Shown here: positions 1 to 13,084 of the stretch, one piece after another
Position numbering within the stretch: position 1 is the first letter of the stretch
Layout: each line of letters starts with the position of its first letter
Assembly (NCBI RefSeq): GCF_963576545.1
Contig: NC_083651.1
Location: forward strand, 23,176,248-23,240,247
Origin: Limanda limanda
Lineage: Eukaryota; Chordata; Actinopteri; Pleuronectiformes; Pleuronectidae
DNA: 64,000 nt
Reading direction: 5' to 3'
Translations under genes and position numbers: made by a program
The notes under the pieces: model-generated
Seen by the model: only the letters and a program-made list of their open reading frames with translations
The model's database searches: none
Told to the model about the DNA's origin: nothing

Positions 1-215
1 CCTACTCCTACATGGGCAACGAGATCTCCTACCCGCTCAAGCCCTTCATGATCGACGCCAACAAGGACGTGTTCTGGGAGACGTCGCTGCGGATCATCGA
101 CAGGATGAGTGCCAAGATGCTGCAGCTCAATGCGGACCCGCACTTCTTCACCGAGGTCTTCCAGGACCTGAAGAACCAGCGGGACACCAGCGGCGAGGCG
201 AACCTGGACCGCTGA
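1..215 (+). CDS. cdk5r2: CDK5 activator p39-type, C-terminal end (partial)
   Basis: The open frame enters the window at base 3 and ends with TGA at 213-215, giving the last 70 residues of a CDK5 regulatory subunit. The stretch [12 protein letters not shown] and the [12 protein letters not shown] motif belong to the cyclin-fold C terminus shared by p35 and p39, the brain activators that bind and switch on CDK5. HFF and VFQDLKN rather than HYF and VFSDLKN, together with a short tail ending NLDR, favour p39 (CDK5R2) over p35 (CDK5R1). The neighbouring fev gene supports this, since CDK5R2 and FEV are adjacent in tetrapods. These genes usually have one coding exon, so the rest should lie just left of the window. 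Which teleost paralogue (a or b) cannot be told. Confidence 0.88.
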   Translation, partial: YSYMGNEISYPLKPFMIDANKDVFWETSLRIIDRMSAKMLQLNADPHFFTEVFQDLKNQRDTSGEANLDR

Positions 216-2130
216 CCTGGGAAAACAAACCAAGACTCTGGAGGTTTTTTAATTTCATTAATCAAAACAAAAAAAGATGGTGAATGTTTTTTCTGCAAAA
301 CCACGCGACGGTGGCTTTGAATCAGAGGACTGAGGGGCTTCTCGCCCTGATGGGGGGGCTGAACATCTCATGATCAACAGCGTCAGTGTGGTGTTTAGGC
401 TACAGTGTTTTAGGAGATCTCATTCATGCATGCCAGTGGTATATTGTCCGCTCTTTTTTTTTGTGTCTTGTCCCTTGCGACAGGGATTGACTTCGCAGGT
501 ACAGACATTCAAACCCCCCCACCACCCCTGATTCATTCACGATGGATGGAGGATGTCGCAGTGAGGTGGAGGCTCCAGGCAGAATAGATCCGTGAAGCTG
601 GAGAGGCAGAGCTGTCCGAGGTGCTGACCTGTGCAGCCCACCCCCCACCCCAACCTCCACCACCTCCTGCTCACTTTTCCACAACAGAGCTGAGCGTGGC
701 TTAAGAACAGCTCCCATTCATCCCAGTGCATCTTTAGCACATAAGCCTAAGCCTGCAGAGGTGATACATGCGCCGTGCACAGCTCGCAGTGGTATAGTTG
801 TTAAAGCTGTTAAACATGCAACAGATAACAGAAGCATGATTCCTTCAAGAGGAAGAAAGACTCTGTACATCTGTAGATATTCTCTCTACTTTAAAAAAAA
901 AAAAAAAAAGAAGCTTGTTTCCATTTGTTAACCTTGAGTGGATGTTAGACTCTCCATCCTGCAGAAGAAGAGCGGCGTGCTACTCTAACACCGGGCTGGT
1001 TTCATCTCCTCTCGTGTGACACCAAATTTTGTCGTAACGGCAACGTTATTGTGAATGAATATAACTTGTTTTCGCCTACCTATGTGATACTGTAGTAATG
1101 TACATGCAGTGGGCAAATGTAAAACGAGTTAAGGGAGTATCTTCCCCCTGTAGAATGTGATAAACTGCACTAAAGGGGCCGGTAGATGCCCACATACAGC
1201 AACATGATCAACACGAGGAATCTGTTGAGTATTGCTTGTCACCTGTTGGCTGCTGTGATTCATTGCTTTGCAGTAAATTGCAGAGGTCAACTAGAGTGAA
1301 TGGAATATATCGTGGATTTTTTTAAATCCCCTATACGTGCCAACTGTCAAATGTCATGGCCTGAAACTATATGGTTTACATGTACATATCCCAGGTGTTC
1401 AATTTGCTGTTTTATTTTTTATTTATTTTCTCTGTTCTGAAGGTGCAACAACAAAAAAATTGCGCTTAATGGTCAACCAGTATTTTTGCCCTGTTCTGTA
1501 AATCTGTGCTGTGAGCCTCGGTTTGCTGGATTCATCTCCATGTTCAGGAAGGATGGTTCCTTCTCATAATGTAAATACTGACTGTGAACGTCTCATTCAC
1601 ACACGGGTGTCATTGCAGTTTCTATAAGCTAAAAAAAAAGTCATTTCAATCAGACTCTGAAACCAAAATCATGGGGCAAACGTGACAGTTAGTATTCAGT
1701 ATTACAATCATTCTAATAGTGCTCATTGTGACGTTGTGTTGTGAATTCATTGTTTTGGAAAAGTGGAATATAAATGCTGCTATTTTGCACAGCTGTGATC
1801 AAAACCCTCGATGTGTTTTTATTTTGCACAGCGGTATAACATAATGTCCGTGTACCGATGTTTTCTTTTCGGGTGCTGCAGTGTTTGCCATTTTAAGTTT
1901 TGCCGTTATACTGTCACAGAGTCTTGCTGTAGGACGCTCATCTGTGACATAGATCTTTTGTACAGTTCATTTTTTTCCTATACGTCGTATGGAGAACAAT
2001 ATCTAGATGTGTGTGTGTTGTCTGTGGTGTTGTGCCACAGTCGCATTCACTCTCTCTACATGTTAAATAAAAGGCCTATACAGTGAATGTTTATGGTGAC
2101 CCTGATAAAATAAATCCAAACTTATGTAGA
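216..2130 (+). other. cdk5r2: 3' untranslated region of cdk5r2
   Basis: After the TGA there is about 1.9 kb of AT-rich sequence without a convincing reading frame. It ends in two canonical AATAAA signals at 2066-2071 and 2109-2114. Long 3' UTRs are usual for CDK5 activator genes. The UTR end is inferred from the signals alone. Confidence 0.6.
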
Positions 2131-3007
2131 ATCTCTGGTCTCTCTTGCATTGCTTTTGGTCATTTAACACTTTGTCCGGCTGCTTGTGTGCGTGTCCGCT
2201 GACACACATGTGCACACATGCTTGGGCGCCATGTTTGTTCAGATCTTGCCGTTTGCTGAAGCTGTAATTACCCTGACAGCCTCTTATCGACTGATACCGC
2301 CCACTAATCCTTGATTTTGAAGGGAGCCCTTGGGACCCGCTTATGCAATAGAAATAAGTCTATGACAAATATGCTTGCCATGAGGTTGTCAGGAGACCGG
2401 AAAACGCCAGGGACTTCATCGGTTGCCATGAAACTAAAACTCACAAGATAGGGTTATAAATACATGGAAAAGTTTACCGAGGCGAATCGTTATATACCAC
2501 CGGGAGGACGGGCCTATGACTAATCTGTGAAAACAGCTACATTACATCCCATAATGTGTTGCAGATGAATTAGCCATGCTGCACGCTGAGGACGCCGACG
2601 CCTGCTGACACATTTAAAGGGTATTCTCGGCTTCTCGGCCGTGTGAGCCCTGGGTATTCTAATTGAGGCCATGCACTGAAATGGGAACACTAAACAGTAG
2701 CAAAGTCATTTGTACAGAGGAACCTGCTTGCACTTCTTTGCTGCACTTTGGATAATGATTTACAGAGATGTGAAAGAAATATATAGAAAAGCATTAATTA
2801 AGAATATAATAAAACCATCCTTGAAATGCATTTACAAAAGAATTGAAGGTGCAGAAGTGTCCCTCGGATCTGTGGAGGATTTACTGAATGACAGAATGGA
2901 GCCAGATTGACAAGGTTTTCCTCCTGGTTTTATGAATAAGCCACATGGGCTGCAGGGTTCCTTCATGTGATTGGTTAGAATCTGCTGCAGTCTCAGAACT
3001 GTCTGTG

Positions 3008-3077
3008 ACTCTCTCTCTGTCTCCCTCTCTCTTTCTACCTCTCTCTCTCTACCTCTCCCTCTCTCTCCCTCCCTCTG
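3008..3077. repeat. CT-rich low-complexity tract
   Basis: About 70 bases of imperfect (CT)n/(CCT)n pyrimidine sequence. Simple repeat without coding value. Confidence 0.8.
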
Positions 3078-6000
3078 TGTGTGAGTATGTGTGTTGATCT
3101 AACGGGGACATACACTATCTATTTGGAGAGCTAAAATGGAGGGATGCGGACAGAATTGGCCGGGGAAAAAAAGGAAAATCAGGACACAAAGGGATCAGGA
3201 GGGAAACAGTTTGGAAAGTAGGTGGGGTGGAGAGACTGGTGAGAAAGTGGAGCAAGGACGGAGACATAAACAAAATGAGACGGATGAGAGGACAGAGGGA
3301 TGGAGAGGGGACACACAGACAGGTCTCCTTTTATTCAGAGCACTGCAATCAAACACCAGTCTGATGAAAAAGGAAGTATCCATCCATCCATAATTACTTT
3401 GATCATTCCGTATCTAAAACAAAAGGTGAATCCTCTGCACCATCAAGTCATAACGCCGTCCCTAACTAAAACCTTGAAGTCTCACATATTTGTTATGGAA
3501 GTTTTCTGGAAGCTGGTGAAAGGAGAACAGCAGCTGATGTCTTATGCAGAAGGTTCTAATGAAGACTTGATGCATCAAGGAGAGCAGAAGGTGGAACAAT
3601 ATACAAACGCTAACAGAGTAACATGAGCAAATGTCACCCACAAGTCCCACAGCATCCCAGTAAATCTCCTTCATCATGCGTCACCCATTCCAACAGCACA
3701 TCCATCAATGGCCGTCACTCTCTATGTTACTATGTAGGTGGTCGCATCCTATTGGATAGTTAAGCATAAAGCCTGCATTCACGAATCACAGTGTGTCTTA
3801 TCACTGGTGAATCACACAAAAGAGTTGGAGTTGGTGAGAGTTGAAGTGTCTTTCTGAGTTAGATTATAAAAGTCCCTGAGTGTAGAAACCACAATGCACT
3901 GCTGGTTGGTCCTTTATCCATCATCTGACCTTTGACACTGATATGAGAGAGAGAAGGGAGTATCTGTGAAATCTCTGTTGTACAGAATTAGTATAAACAT
4001 AATATATAGTGGCATACACAGTAATGTGTGAGGATGGTCAAAAATTCCTCAACAATATAATTAAATACCTATTGTAATAACAGTTTATCCCATAGGTGAA
4101 TGTCCGGCTTGTTGTCTACAGCTGAAGTCTCCGTGTTACTTTATCCATTTGTTAAACTCTAATCTTGCATTGCATCACAGCATTGTCTAATATGACCTGT
4201 GAAGTCGCACGTGAAGGGAATTACAACACAAAGGACAACAATCCCTTCTTGTCATATCTCTGCTGAGTGTTTTTTTCTTCACAGGTTGATTCTTTGTGAC
4301 AGAATCCAGCAGCGAGGTTATGTAACAGCCTCCCAGTGTAGTGTTTGCCAGCCTTTCGATTCATTATTAAGATTCAACCCAGGTCTCTTGAATATCTGTC
4401 TGCCAGTCTGCCTTCTGCATTCTTCCCGGCCGTGTCTCTATAGTAACGGGTAGGTGAGTGAATGAGAGCTGGACAAAGTGAGCTGTACAGGGCTGAGAGC
4501 GTGGGCAGTGGCGCTGCACAACACATTCACTAAGCTGAAGACATGCACAGCAGTGTTTGTGAAAATGTTATCTCACACTGCAGGTTCCTGAAATACAGGA
4601 TACGATTTAACAACTTCAGGAAAGCAGTAAGTGATGTTTGGCTTCAGAAACAGCAAATGAGAAAACAGAAAATGAGAATATAACACTTTGATTTTCTATT
4701 AAATAATACAGTGATTTAATTTAGGTCACTTGGTAACGCCACACTTATGTTGTCTGGTGTTTGTTTATATGGGTTGTAAATTGACTGGGTTGTGTTTACT
4801 GAATTAACAACCAATCAAAGTGCTGAACACTTCGTCATTGACATTGACAGCACAGCCACTGTGATTGATAGTTTCTAGATTGTAACTGTCACTCCACATC
4901 ACTCCGTCACATTTATCTGACAGCTTTAGTTCTTTGCTACCTTTCCAAAATATAGCTGAATATGGGCTATACAATTTTACTTTGATTAATATATTAAATG
5001 AAAATGTTTAAAAAATCTCACAATGTTGAAGAAAGTGAGAGTAAATTCCTGGATTCGCTGGCAAATACCAGTCCTTGGTATTTGTCCAATTAGCTCTTTA
5101 TGTATGTACTTTTCCTGGAGTGGGATTTTAATAACAGATCTTCTACTTGTAATGGACTTTTTTGTTACATTAATCTATTGGTACTTCTACTCCTGTAAAG
5201 AATCTGAAGCTCTGTTGAAAAGAGATTCTCTTCGACCTAACATTTGTCAACGTCATCCGGGTCGTAGAAGGACCAAATGTGGAACAAGTGAGGGAACGCT
5301 GTGTGGGGATTATGTCTATTTTGCTGTCCTCTTCCTATATAACCACACTGCTAATCTCTTTAACTAGATTACCTCTGTGTTGAGTTGTAAGTGAGAGGTC
5401 GTTCCTCACCACTTAGCAGGATGAAATCAGGCTCCGGTGAAAAATTCGAACACAGACTCTTCATTCACTCCATATTTGTCATTGACCACACACACCTATT
5501 AAATGTTCATTCTCATTTTCTCGTCTTTATTTGTCAGTGAATCATTTCACGCTGCATGAATCTGCATGATTATTTATCCATTCAGTTTTATGTAACAGAT
5601 AAAGTCCGTCCTTGGATTTTGAAGTAAAGCGGTGCTCCGAGCCAAGACCATTATCTAAATTGACAAATTAATATTTCAAGCAAAGCTTTAATGAATTTTC
5701 TGTTTTTTTCCCTTTGATATTTGTCACAACTGGGACACTTGCTGAGTTCTACTTGAAATTGCAACTATATAGGAGAGAGACTCTTAATACAGATAAATAT
5801 CATGTTTCAAACTCTAGAGAGGATTTTTTGAGCACGATTACAGATTTATTTTGTGTGATTTTATCTGACAGAATGAAGATCTCTACCCAGACATGTGGGT
5901 GTGTTGGATAAAAGGTTCAAACTGCTCTTTCCTCTCTGAGTCTCTCTCTCCTTCATCCACACCTCTTTCTCTCCACCTGTCATTCTCAAGTCTATTTCAG

Positions 6001-6395
6001 CAGCGTGTAGGTGTTAGCACTCTAATTTAGCCGAGGCCTCATTACCACTCTCCCCTGGTGGAGGAATGACTCACTGACTGTAACACTTTGCACAAATCCC
6101 ACTGAATGCCTCACTCCCTGCTTCCTTATAATAAGAACGAACGCACTGTTGGGCCCATGGGAACGTTTCTCTCACAGATGTGTGATTCATAGACACCTGT
6201 CGGAATATAATGAAACTTGAGGAAACAATAAAAGATATATTTTTAGAATAAGGTGTTTGGAATACAACACAAAACGAAATCCTAAAGTTTTCCTCTTTAG
6301 CAGTGAATTTGAGTTATCTGGGGATTCTTTACCATTTTTGATTTCTGTGACTTCTCCCGAAATCAGTTTTACACATTAGATCAACATATTATAAC

Positions 6396-6480
6396 AATTC
6401 CTTCAATTCAATTCAAGAACTTTATTGTCAGTTCCAACCAAACAGCAAAGCTGTTCAGTGTACATGCATGAAATAGCGTT
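6396..6480. repeat. Fragment of an interspersed repeat, LINE-tail-like
   Basis: The words TTCAATTCAATTCAAGAACTTTATTGTCAG resemble, in reduced form, the 3' ends of fish non-LTR elements, which often carry a (TTCAA)n or CAATTCAATT run next to ACTTTATTGTCA. The family was assigned from memory of such repeats and is tentative. Confidence 0.35.
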
Positions 6481-6851
6481 TACTCAGAGCAGTGTTATTT
6501 CAATAGTAGCTTAAAAACAGACAATTTAATCAATAAATAGTAAGGTTATAAAATAAGAAACAAACAATATACAATAAGGAGACCTATGAGCAAAACATAT
6601 GGCCGAGTTAAGTCAAAAACAACTGTAAAAGTGTCTTGAGCATTTAAAGGTGGATTTCATTAAAGTGACAATTCAGATTAAAAAATAAATATCTTCTTTA
6701 AGGTGACTGATTATATGTATATGCAGTTGGTGATATGAAACAAGTCTAGGATGTGGATACTATGATAATCTGCTTTGGTAATCTGGGACCCTTGTATCAA
6801 AATCATTCAACAGCAAGCGGAAACGCTGAAAAATGTTTGAAAAACTAAAAC

Positions 6852-7354
6852 TGTCATGATCCTGCTGTTGTGACTCTGAACGTTTTAAGCATGAAAGACT
6901 ATTGTGGTTCTGTTTCATGGGCTCTTTGGTTTATTGACTTTTATCTGTGTTTCCTTGTGTTAACGTTTGTGTTCAGTTATTTCCCCCTGTGTTCTCTGCT
7001 TCCTGTTTTATTTTGAAATGATATTCCTTGTGTATCTCTAGCTTAACTTCCTGTCTCTGTCCTGTTTCCGGCCCCTGTGATTGTCTGCACCGGTCTGCAC
7101 ATCCTCGTGTGTGTCACCTGTGTTCAATAAGCCCCGCCTCCCTTGTGTAAGTGTCACTTCCTCTTTCACTTGTTATCGTCTTTAAGCTGTCATGTTCCCA
7201 GTCTTTCTGATGGTTTTTCTGTTTAGTCTTTTCTGGTTTCCAATATGTTTCTGTAAACCTACTTTTTTGGACTTTCTTTGCTTTCGTATCTTGTTCTTTT
7301 GCAGTTTTATTTTTTGCCTTATTTTTGTGTCCCGCTTATCCACTATTCCTGACA
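6852..7354. mobile_element. Probable solo LTR (503 bp) with 5-bp target duplication
   Basis: The segment begins TGTCATGATCC and ends CTATTCCTGACA, so it has the TG...CA ends of a long terminal repeat, set in a 5-bp inverted repeat TGTCA/TGACA. It is flanked on both sides by the identical 5-mer AAAAC (6847-6851 and 7355-7359), as expected of integrase-made insertions. The inside is T-rich, with a polyadenylation-like CAATAAG near 7126. No internal gag-pol sequence is present, so it would be a solo LTR left by recombination between two LTRs. Strand is undecided. Confidence 0.6.
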
Positions 7355-8440
7355 AAAACACATTTTAAACAACTCAATGCATATTGTGTTACTTGAACGC
7401 ATCACAAACATAATTTGATTAAAAATTAGTGCATTGTCTCATTTACCATTGATTTACTTAACATTAATCTTGTCAGGACCTGAAGTCATTGACCTTGTCA
7501 TGCAACTCCAGGGGGGGGGCTCTTATTGACTTTGGTTTTGCCCCGCCCCTTTCTGTGACATCAGCCCCATGAAGTCATGTTGACTAGATTTTGTACAGGA
7601 GATAAACAACATTTACCTGAATTCCCCCTTCACTGATTTTTTCTCATGTTGTCTGACAGAATCTCTTGTTTTCTCTCCTCATGCTCATGTTCAAGTTTTC
7701 TGAGGTTTGAGGAAATTCATGATTTTATTTCTCATCATGTTAAATTTGTCTTAAATTCATTACAGTTGACTGCTTCGCTCATAGCTTGTTAATGCAACAA
7801 TAGTCTAAGATATCAGAGCTTCCCACCTTCACCTGAATGCATCCTTTTGAAATCAATTTGTATAATGATGATATTAATTTGACAGATACTACTACTTTAA
7901 ACAGTATTAATTAGTTTTATTTGATTTTTGCATCCGGTTGACACCAAGTGAATCACCTGCAGCTGACTGGTAAAAAAACTAATTGAAAATGTTCTATGGA
8001 AAAGTCTAAATGTGAATATATTCAAACAAGTAGAATAAATTAGAACGCTCAGAACTGTCATGTTGAAGACTTTTATAATGATAACAGAATGCCTTTATAT
8101 GACTAAGAAACAAGAGTACAAAGACGGTCTCTGCTTTTCCTCCTGCTTCTTTCTCCTGCTCATGTTTTGTCCTCGTTCCTCCTCTATGTTCTGCATTCAC
8201 ACTGTTAATCCTGTGGCTCACAGGGAAAACACCCACCTAGTCTGTTACGCAAGAAGAAGAAGAGCGGATGAGTGATGCTGAGCAGCCACAACAGACCCAG
8301 CAGATTAGTGGCAGAGAGAAACAGTGGCACTTACAATGTTTCGGAAGTGACTCAATCGATCCCTGCAGGGTTTCCGGGAAGGTGCAGTGTGTGCAAGGTG
8401 TGATCAACACATCAGGAGACTCAGAACAGGATCTGTTTGT

Positions 8441-8555
<115 letters not shown>

Positions 8556-10098
8556 CAGAGAGAGAGAGATTCAGTTGTCAATAGCAACCCCATTTCTTTC
8601 ATTTTAATATGCAGGACACACACACAAAAACAGTACTGCTGTGTGTTACACTCGCTCTCTCTCACACACATGCACACACACACACACAAACAAACACAGT
8701 TTAAATCTCTCTCGTACTGTCACAGAAAGAGGTTTTGGGTTAATCTGCTCTCTGCAGACGCCTCTGTGTTCTATAATAGACCAACATTGTTGTCACCGAG
8801 TTATGTAAACGGTGCACTGTTGTTGGGAGAGGTGTGGCGCCCCCGTGTGGACAACAATACTCAGTGTCACACTGTGGCACAGCTACAAGAGCTGCAGCAG
8901 ACTACTACAGCAAAGGTACAAAAACACACGTATGATAAAGAGTATTGACTAAATTAATAAAGCAAATCTGATGTTTTTAGATTTACCTTTTCAGATGAAA
9001 TACTCCAGTCCTGAACAAACAGATGATTTCACTATTAACCTTCTAAAATCATCCAGTTCTAACTGGAGCGAATTCAAATCTCAAATGGTTTTGCTATATG
9101 CCCCAGGACTGAGCTTGAGACTGAGCATCATCTGTCGTATCTGTTGTTGTTCCAGTTATATCAGGTTATTACATGTAAATATAATGAATTAATGATGCTG
9201 CTGCAACATAACAACAGAGCCTGTGGTGACTCACTGGACAAACAAGAATAAGGATCTGGATATCAGGGAAAATCCCATATTAAAATGAATTGATAGATTA
9301 CATCTGAATATAAACTATGTATAGACACTATATATACAATGTTTGCACTGCTATATCATACAATCAAATTAAAGTTAAACATCTGGTGGGGATTGTTGTG
9401 CCACGTTGAAACCGTCTACAGTGGTGTCTGGCACTGTGGTGTATTAAGTGTTCACTGAGGCACGATTCAGAAACAAAAAGAGGCTTGATCATAACAATCT
9501 ATCTTTAATCACATCATTTGTTTTTCATTGGTACAATTGCTCTATAGCTACAGGAGGAGCTCATGACAATGGATGCACTGTAATTCACTTCAAAATCACT
9601 AGAAAGCAGCGACTGCCTGAGCCTGTCCGCACCCGACAGTATGTACAGAGGATTCACAGTTTCTCTCACTAGTCACTCTGGTCACACAAATTACGACTCT
9701 ACACCTGTGAAGGCCTTTTATTTTTATTGCAAGGGAGTGAAGTTGGATTTGTGATCTAATTTCTGTATTAAAGAAACAATGTTTTGTGAAGTCGACTGGT
9801 TAAGATGATTTAGTGGTTGGTAGTGGTGGTGAGATTTAGTAAAAGTGAAAATTATTAAGTCCAGCAAGCGTTTGGTTATTTCATGAAACCACACGATGGC
9901 GCCAGTGGTCCACAAATAGCTGATAATTTTGCTCCGACATTCATCTGTAGAGAAAAACAGACCCGGACCTCTAAGAAGGGAAGAGACGAAGTAAATGAAC
10001 CGAAAAGGAGGAGAATAACTAATAGAAATTTAACTACCTTCTTAAATAATGCTCTGTCATTTGTTAATTTGGAAAAACTGCTCTTCCACACGAAGACA

Positions 10099-10104
10099 TT
10101 TATT
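10099..10104 (-). promoter_or_regulatory. fev: Candidate polyadenylation signal of fev
   Basis: AATAAA on the minus strand about 390 bases after the fev stop codon. Other AATAAA words lie further on (near 9720), so the true end of the transcript is uncertain. Confidence 0.4.
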
Positions 10105-10495
10105 TATCCACGATTAAATTTCACAGATTGTGGAGGAAACTGGTAAATCGAACACGTGGGCTGTTTATGTATAAAACAAATCCAATTAATTCATGTAGTT
10201 ATTAAATTAAGGCGCGTAAGTTAGGTGCCTCCTGGATGGATTTACTGGTTAGTCGGGGAGAATTTGTGTTGGCCCAGTTTGGCCAATATAGATTCAAATT
10301 GGGTGAGAATATTTGACAGTCTAATTTTCATTCCATTGGCCCAAATCACACCAGCCCACGCGTGTACCTTTTTAAAAACCCAAATGTATTTGGCCCACAT
10401 CATATTTCCAACTGCACCCCCCCTCTCTCGTTGGCTGCTGCGCGTCACACGTGCGGTCGGAATCCTTCCAGTGAGTCCAGAAGTTGCAGTAAACG

Positions 10496-11911
10496 TCAGT
10501 AGTGGTTGTTGATGTTACTCAGGTTGTTGATGTTGCTCAGGCTGTTGATGTTGTTGACGCAGCTGATGTGGGCCGGGGCCACGGAGCCGAAGGGCCCCGG
10601 GGCCTGCAGGTTGTGGCTGTGGTACAGGGCCGTGGGGGGGGATCCGGGCCAGTAGGAGAACCCCGAGGGTCCCACGCCGGGAGCCATGAGGTTCAGCTTG
10701 GAGATCCCGGGGAAGGGGATCGGGGAGAAGTTGCCCTGGAACTTGTAGATGGCCTGCTCCGTGCTGGAGGGCTGGCACACCTGCGCCAGGCCGTGGAAGT
10801 CGAACTTGTACGCGTACCGCTTGCCGTGCACCTTGGTCATGATGTTCTTGTCGTAGTAGTAGCGCAGCGCACGGCTCAGCTTGTCGTAGTTCATGTTGGG
10901 TTTGCTCTTGCGCTCCCCCCAGCGCCGGGCCACCTCGTCCGGGTCGAGCAGCTTGAACTCTCCGTTGGTTCCTTCCCAGGCGATGCACGACATGTTGCTG
11001 CTGTCGGAGAGCAGCTCCAGCAGGAACTGCCACAGCTGGATCTGCCCGCTGCCTGCACGGGAAATACCATATACACGCATCATATAACAATATTAAAAAT
11101 ATATCCTGAAACCATGAGATAATCATTGATTTAGCACAGGTACTATCCGTGCAAAGCAGTGAGGGATTAATATCACTTTATTATCATTAGTCAATTATTA
11201 ACCTGGTGATATACAGAGAGTTTTTTTCTCTAAACAAATAGCTTTATCGAATATGTGCTGCAGACATTTTCAGATTTTTGATAAATCATTTGTGACATTT
11301 AATATTTCAATGCTTCTAAAACTAATGAATGTTCTTTATGTTCTCGGATAAATATCAACATCATGGTACTATTCAAAATGAGGCATTCACAATAGCAATT
11401 TGAAATATAACGTAAGGACTTTTTCTGGTATTAGTCAACAGCCGTTTACATTTCAAATATTTGTCTAAATGTGTATTATTTTTGATTTAAAATCATTAAG
11501 AGCCGCTTTATTTAGGTTTCCCGAGGTTAATGCCGATTTAATATATTCATCTCTGTTTGCACCCATCACGTCTGCTGCGTAATAAATCTGTGACACTGAG
11601 GTCATTTTACATGTATTTAGTCTTAATGCACAAAATCTGTTTTTATTTAATATTTACATTTCCTTTGATTTGATCTATGTCTATTTGACCGATGTGCGAG
11701 AAGCAAATACTACGGCGGCTACAAACTCGGACCATGAATTAAGAAAGTGTGTGATTTTTGATAAAATTAACCTTTACATTTAAAAGACGATTCTGATATT
11801 TTCTGTATTATTAACAGGGTGAACGATATTGATTCCTCGGATCTTTAGGTCCTAAGTGAGTTTTGTTAAAATGAAAAAATATGACTGCTGTTAGATTATT
11901 ATTTTGTTAGC

Positions 11912-11966
<55 letters not shown>

Positions 11967-12943
11967 CATTTTCAGATACAATGCCGGAGATCTGGATGGT
12001 TCTAAATTAAATTCAATAATGACACATTACAGTGATCCCCTCTGTGATCCATTCTCTTACCTTTTTGTACTCCTGTGTTTATAGGACCCCATGATGTCCC
12101 TTTGCTCTCTTTCAACAGAGTTTCTGTTGGATCTGAAATCAAACCACACAAATCGTCATCATCACCATCAGCACCCTCCTCATCATCAGGTGCCTAATCC
12201 TTCCTGTTTATAATATATCACATAGAAGAGAAGACGCTTTCAGGAACAGGCCTGATGTCCAAATATCAGGAGCTGCTTTTAAAACGCAGATGGCAATTGC
12301 TTTGCTGGGGAAAGAAAAATAAATCCACTTGTGTCCATATTTATTTCTAAGACTGTCATTTATTCTAATGAGCAAAAGAATTCAAACAAACTTAAAATAA
12401 AAATACTCTTAAAATCTGTTTTCAAAGATACAATATTGATGATAATAATAACAAAAGCTTCCAGTCGCTGTTATAGAATATGCGTGGCTGTATAATTAAC
12501 CAGCCCTGTGAAACATGATCCCCCCCAAAAAAATAAAAAATAAAAAATTCAAAATTAAACATCACAAAATCCCGCTTAAAGTTCAGATAAGAAAACGTCC
12601 TAATGGTGTCCGGGTAGCGGTGTGGGACTGACGCGTGAAGCGTGTCGTCTCCGCGGTGTCCTCTGCGGAGGAGCCAGGAAACGCGTCCAGGAAAAAGGAT
12701 TTCCGATTTCCGACAAAAGAGCAGACGAGCTTTCAGATTGAACCCGAACAATGCGGCGAGGAGACGGACCCGCAGGACCCGCAGGACCCGCAGGACCCGC
12801 AGGACCCGCAGGACCCGCAGGAAAGAGTCTGAAAACACCCCCCGGCAACATGTTTCTATGAGTCTTTAAGTCTTTAAGGGACTAAATGACCAACCTGAGA
12901 GATACATGCTGAACATGAGGTTTCCTCCGCAGTCCTGTCTCAT
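10496..12943 (-). CDS. fev: ETS transcription factor Fev/Pet-1 (three coding exons, 225 aa)
   Basis: Coding exons on the minus strand are 12941-side ATG exon 12895..12943 (49 nt), 12061..12132 (72 nt) and 10496..11052 (557 nt with stop). The donors (GTTGG, GTAAG) and CAG acceptors join in frame to 225 residues. The start MRQDCGG and the middle segment SWGP...[11 protein letters not shown] align with FEV. Residues about 45-128 form the ETS domain, with [11 protein letters not shown], the winged-helix core [10 protein letters not shown] and recognition helix [15 protein letters not shown] binds GGAA sites and drives serotonergic neuron identity. The C terminus lacks the poly-alanine of mammalian FEV and ends in an Asn-rich LSNINN repeat. 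Neighbours cdk5r2 and cryba2 confirm the locus. Confidence 0.95.
11912..11965. repeat. (ATT)n microsatellite in fev intron 2
   Basis: About 18 ATT units in the intron between the second and third coding exons. Confidence 0.95.
12772..12822. repeat. 9-bp minisatellite in fev intron 1
   Basis: Between five and six head-to-tail copies of GCAGGACCC, GC-rich in an otherwise AT-rich intron. It is open in all frames on both strands, which produces spurious open frames. Confidence 0.9.
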
Positions 12944-13084
12944 TGTGTTCACTTGTTCAGAAAGGGTTGGATTTCATTTCGTCGGCGGCGGAGGAAACGA
13001 TTTTTATTAAACTTTATCTCATAAATGTGATCTGGAATAAACGCGGGTGGACAGATTGAAGTTTCCAGGCAACTGTCACTGGCC

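Noticed and set aside
1811..2086. 91-aa open frame within the cdk5r2 3' UTR
   Set aside because: Cys/Tyr/Phe-rich chance frame running into the AATAAA signal, with no homology I recognise.
5023..5367. 114-aa plus-strand frame in the cdk5r2-fev interval with hydrophobic segments
   Set aside because: AT-rich chance frame without family motifs, splice partners or a polyadenylation signal placed to serve it.
10502..11122. 206-aa open frame on the plus strand opposite fev exon 3
   Set aside because: It is a GC-rich antisense shadow of the ETS exon. The minus frame has the conserved domain and splice sites.
12422..12838. 138-aa minus-strand frame with Leu-Arg-Val repeats
   Set aside because: It is driven by the 9-bp minisatellite in fev intron 1 and overlaps no conserved sequence.
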